Source: Nocardia blacklockiae
GTDB lineage: Bacteria; Actinomycetota; Actinomycetes; Mycobacteriales; Mycobacteriaceae
Reading direction: 5' to 3'
DNA length: 64,000 nucleotides
Assembly (NCBI RefSeq): GCF_015477355.1
Contig: NZ_JADLRJ010000003.1
Span: 310,001-374,000 of the forward strand
The notes beneath the pieces were generated by a model. That model did no database searches. It was given only the letters and a program-made list of their open reading frames with translations, and had not been told where the DNA came from. A program made the translations under genes and the position numbers. Within the stretch, counting starts at the first letter, position 1. Each line of letters begins with the position of its first letter. Shown here piece by piece: positions 63,906 through 64,000 of the stretch.

Positions 63906-64000
63906 GACGATCCTCCCCGTTCCGGCGGCTCCACCATCATGGCAGCTTCCGCACCGGCACGCCCCGAGCCGCTACGCTCTCGGCGTGGCCGCCGGTGAGG

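Noticed and set aside
63985-64000. GTG start of a possible plus-strand gene at the right edge
   Set aside because: Only five codons are visible and there is no clear Shine-Dalgarno.

Overview
The window is high-GC actinobacterial DNA. Its gene content fits Nocardia or a close Nocardiaceae/Mycobacteriales relative: orn with tRNA-His, a DesA3-type desaturase with its dedicated reductase, F420-type oxidoreductases, a mycolate-group cutinase, an Rv1733c-like membrane protein, a four-gene conservon and several small lineage-typical proteins. The genus is inferred from gene content only.

Layout. Positions 1-2.7 kb hold a cut-off PucR-type regulator, a small Cys-rich membrane protein, tRNA-His, oligoribonuclease and a PPOX-fold oxidoreductase. 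Then come a HerA-like ATPase, a solitary LysA homologue (4.7-6.1 kb) and a minus-strand operon PadR > FadH-type dienoyl-CoA reductase > VOC protein > SDR (6.2-10.5 kb). Next are an NAD(P)-binding epimerase-like protein, a DJ-1/PfpI protein, a SARP regulator with a divergent Asp-nucleophile hydrolase, a YefM-YoeB toxin-antitoxin pair behind a 30-bp perfect palindrome, and a TetR / ferredoxin reductase / fatty-acid desaturase group (16-19 kb).

From 19 to 26 kb there are orphan proteins, a 38-residue peptide with an internal duplication, and a conservon (NIT-domain sensor kinase, roadblock, DUF742, GTPase). From 26 to 36 kb there are a two-permease ABC-2 exporter, a xylose/ribose-type sugar ABC importer with its ROK regulator and a palindromic operator, a RibD-like reductase gene broken by a one-base frameshift, and an XRE/TPR regulator divergent from two orphan genes. 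From 36 to 41 kb there are a MerR/amidohydrolase divergent pair, a cutinase-family enzyme, an LLM oxidoreductase and a DUF1059 protein.

The best-integrated system is the purine-degradation island at about 41.3-50.5 kb. Uricase, 5-hydroxyisourate hydrolase and OHCU decarboxylase convert urate to allantoin. Allantoicase gives ureidoglycolate. Glyoxylate carboligase, tartronate semialdehyde reductase, hydroxypyruvate isomerase and glycerate kinase return glyoxylate carbon to glycerate phosphate. An IclR-family regulator closes the cluster, and related 15-bp palindromes lie in front of three of its transcription units. A stand-alone AtzF-C-like protein sits beside allantoicase. Allantoinase and a ureidoglycolate lyase are not present in the window. 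The carboligase carries a Glu where the well-studied enzyme has Val.

The right end (50.5-64 kb) holds tRNA-Gly, a GT39 membrane glycosyltransferase, cytochrome c oxidase subunit I, a luciferase-like oxidoreductase, a SnoaL-like protein, a TerD protein, a large-subunit catalase behind a possible stress-sigma promoter, an Rv1733c-like protein, an acyltransferase with an SGNH tail, an esterase and a small membrane protein.
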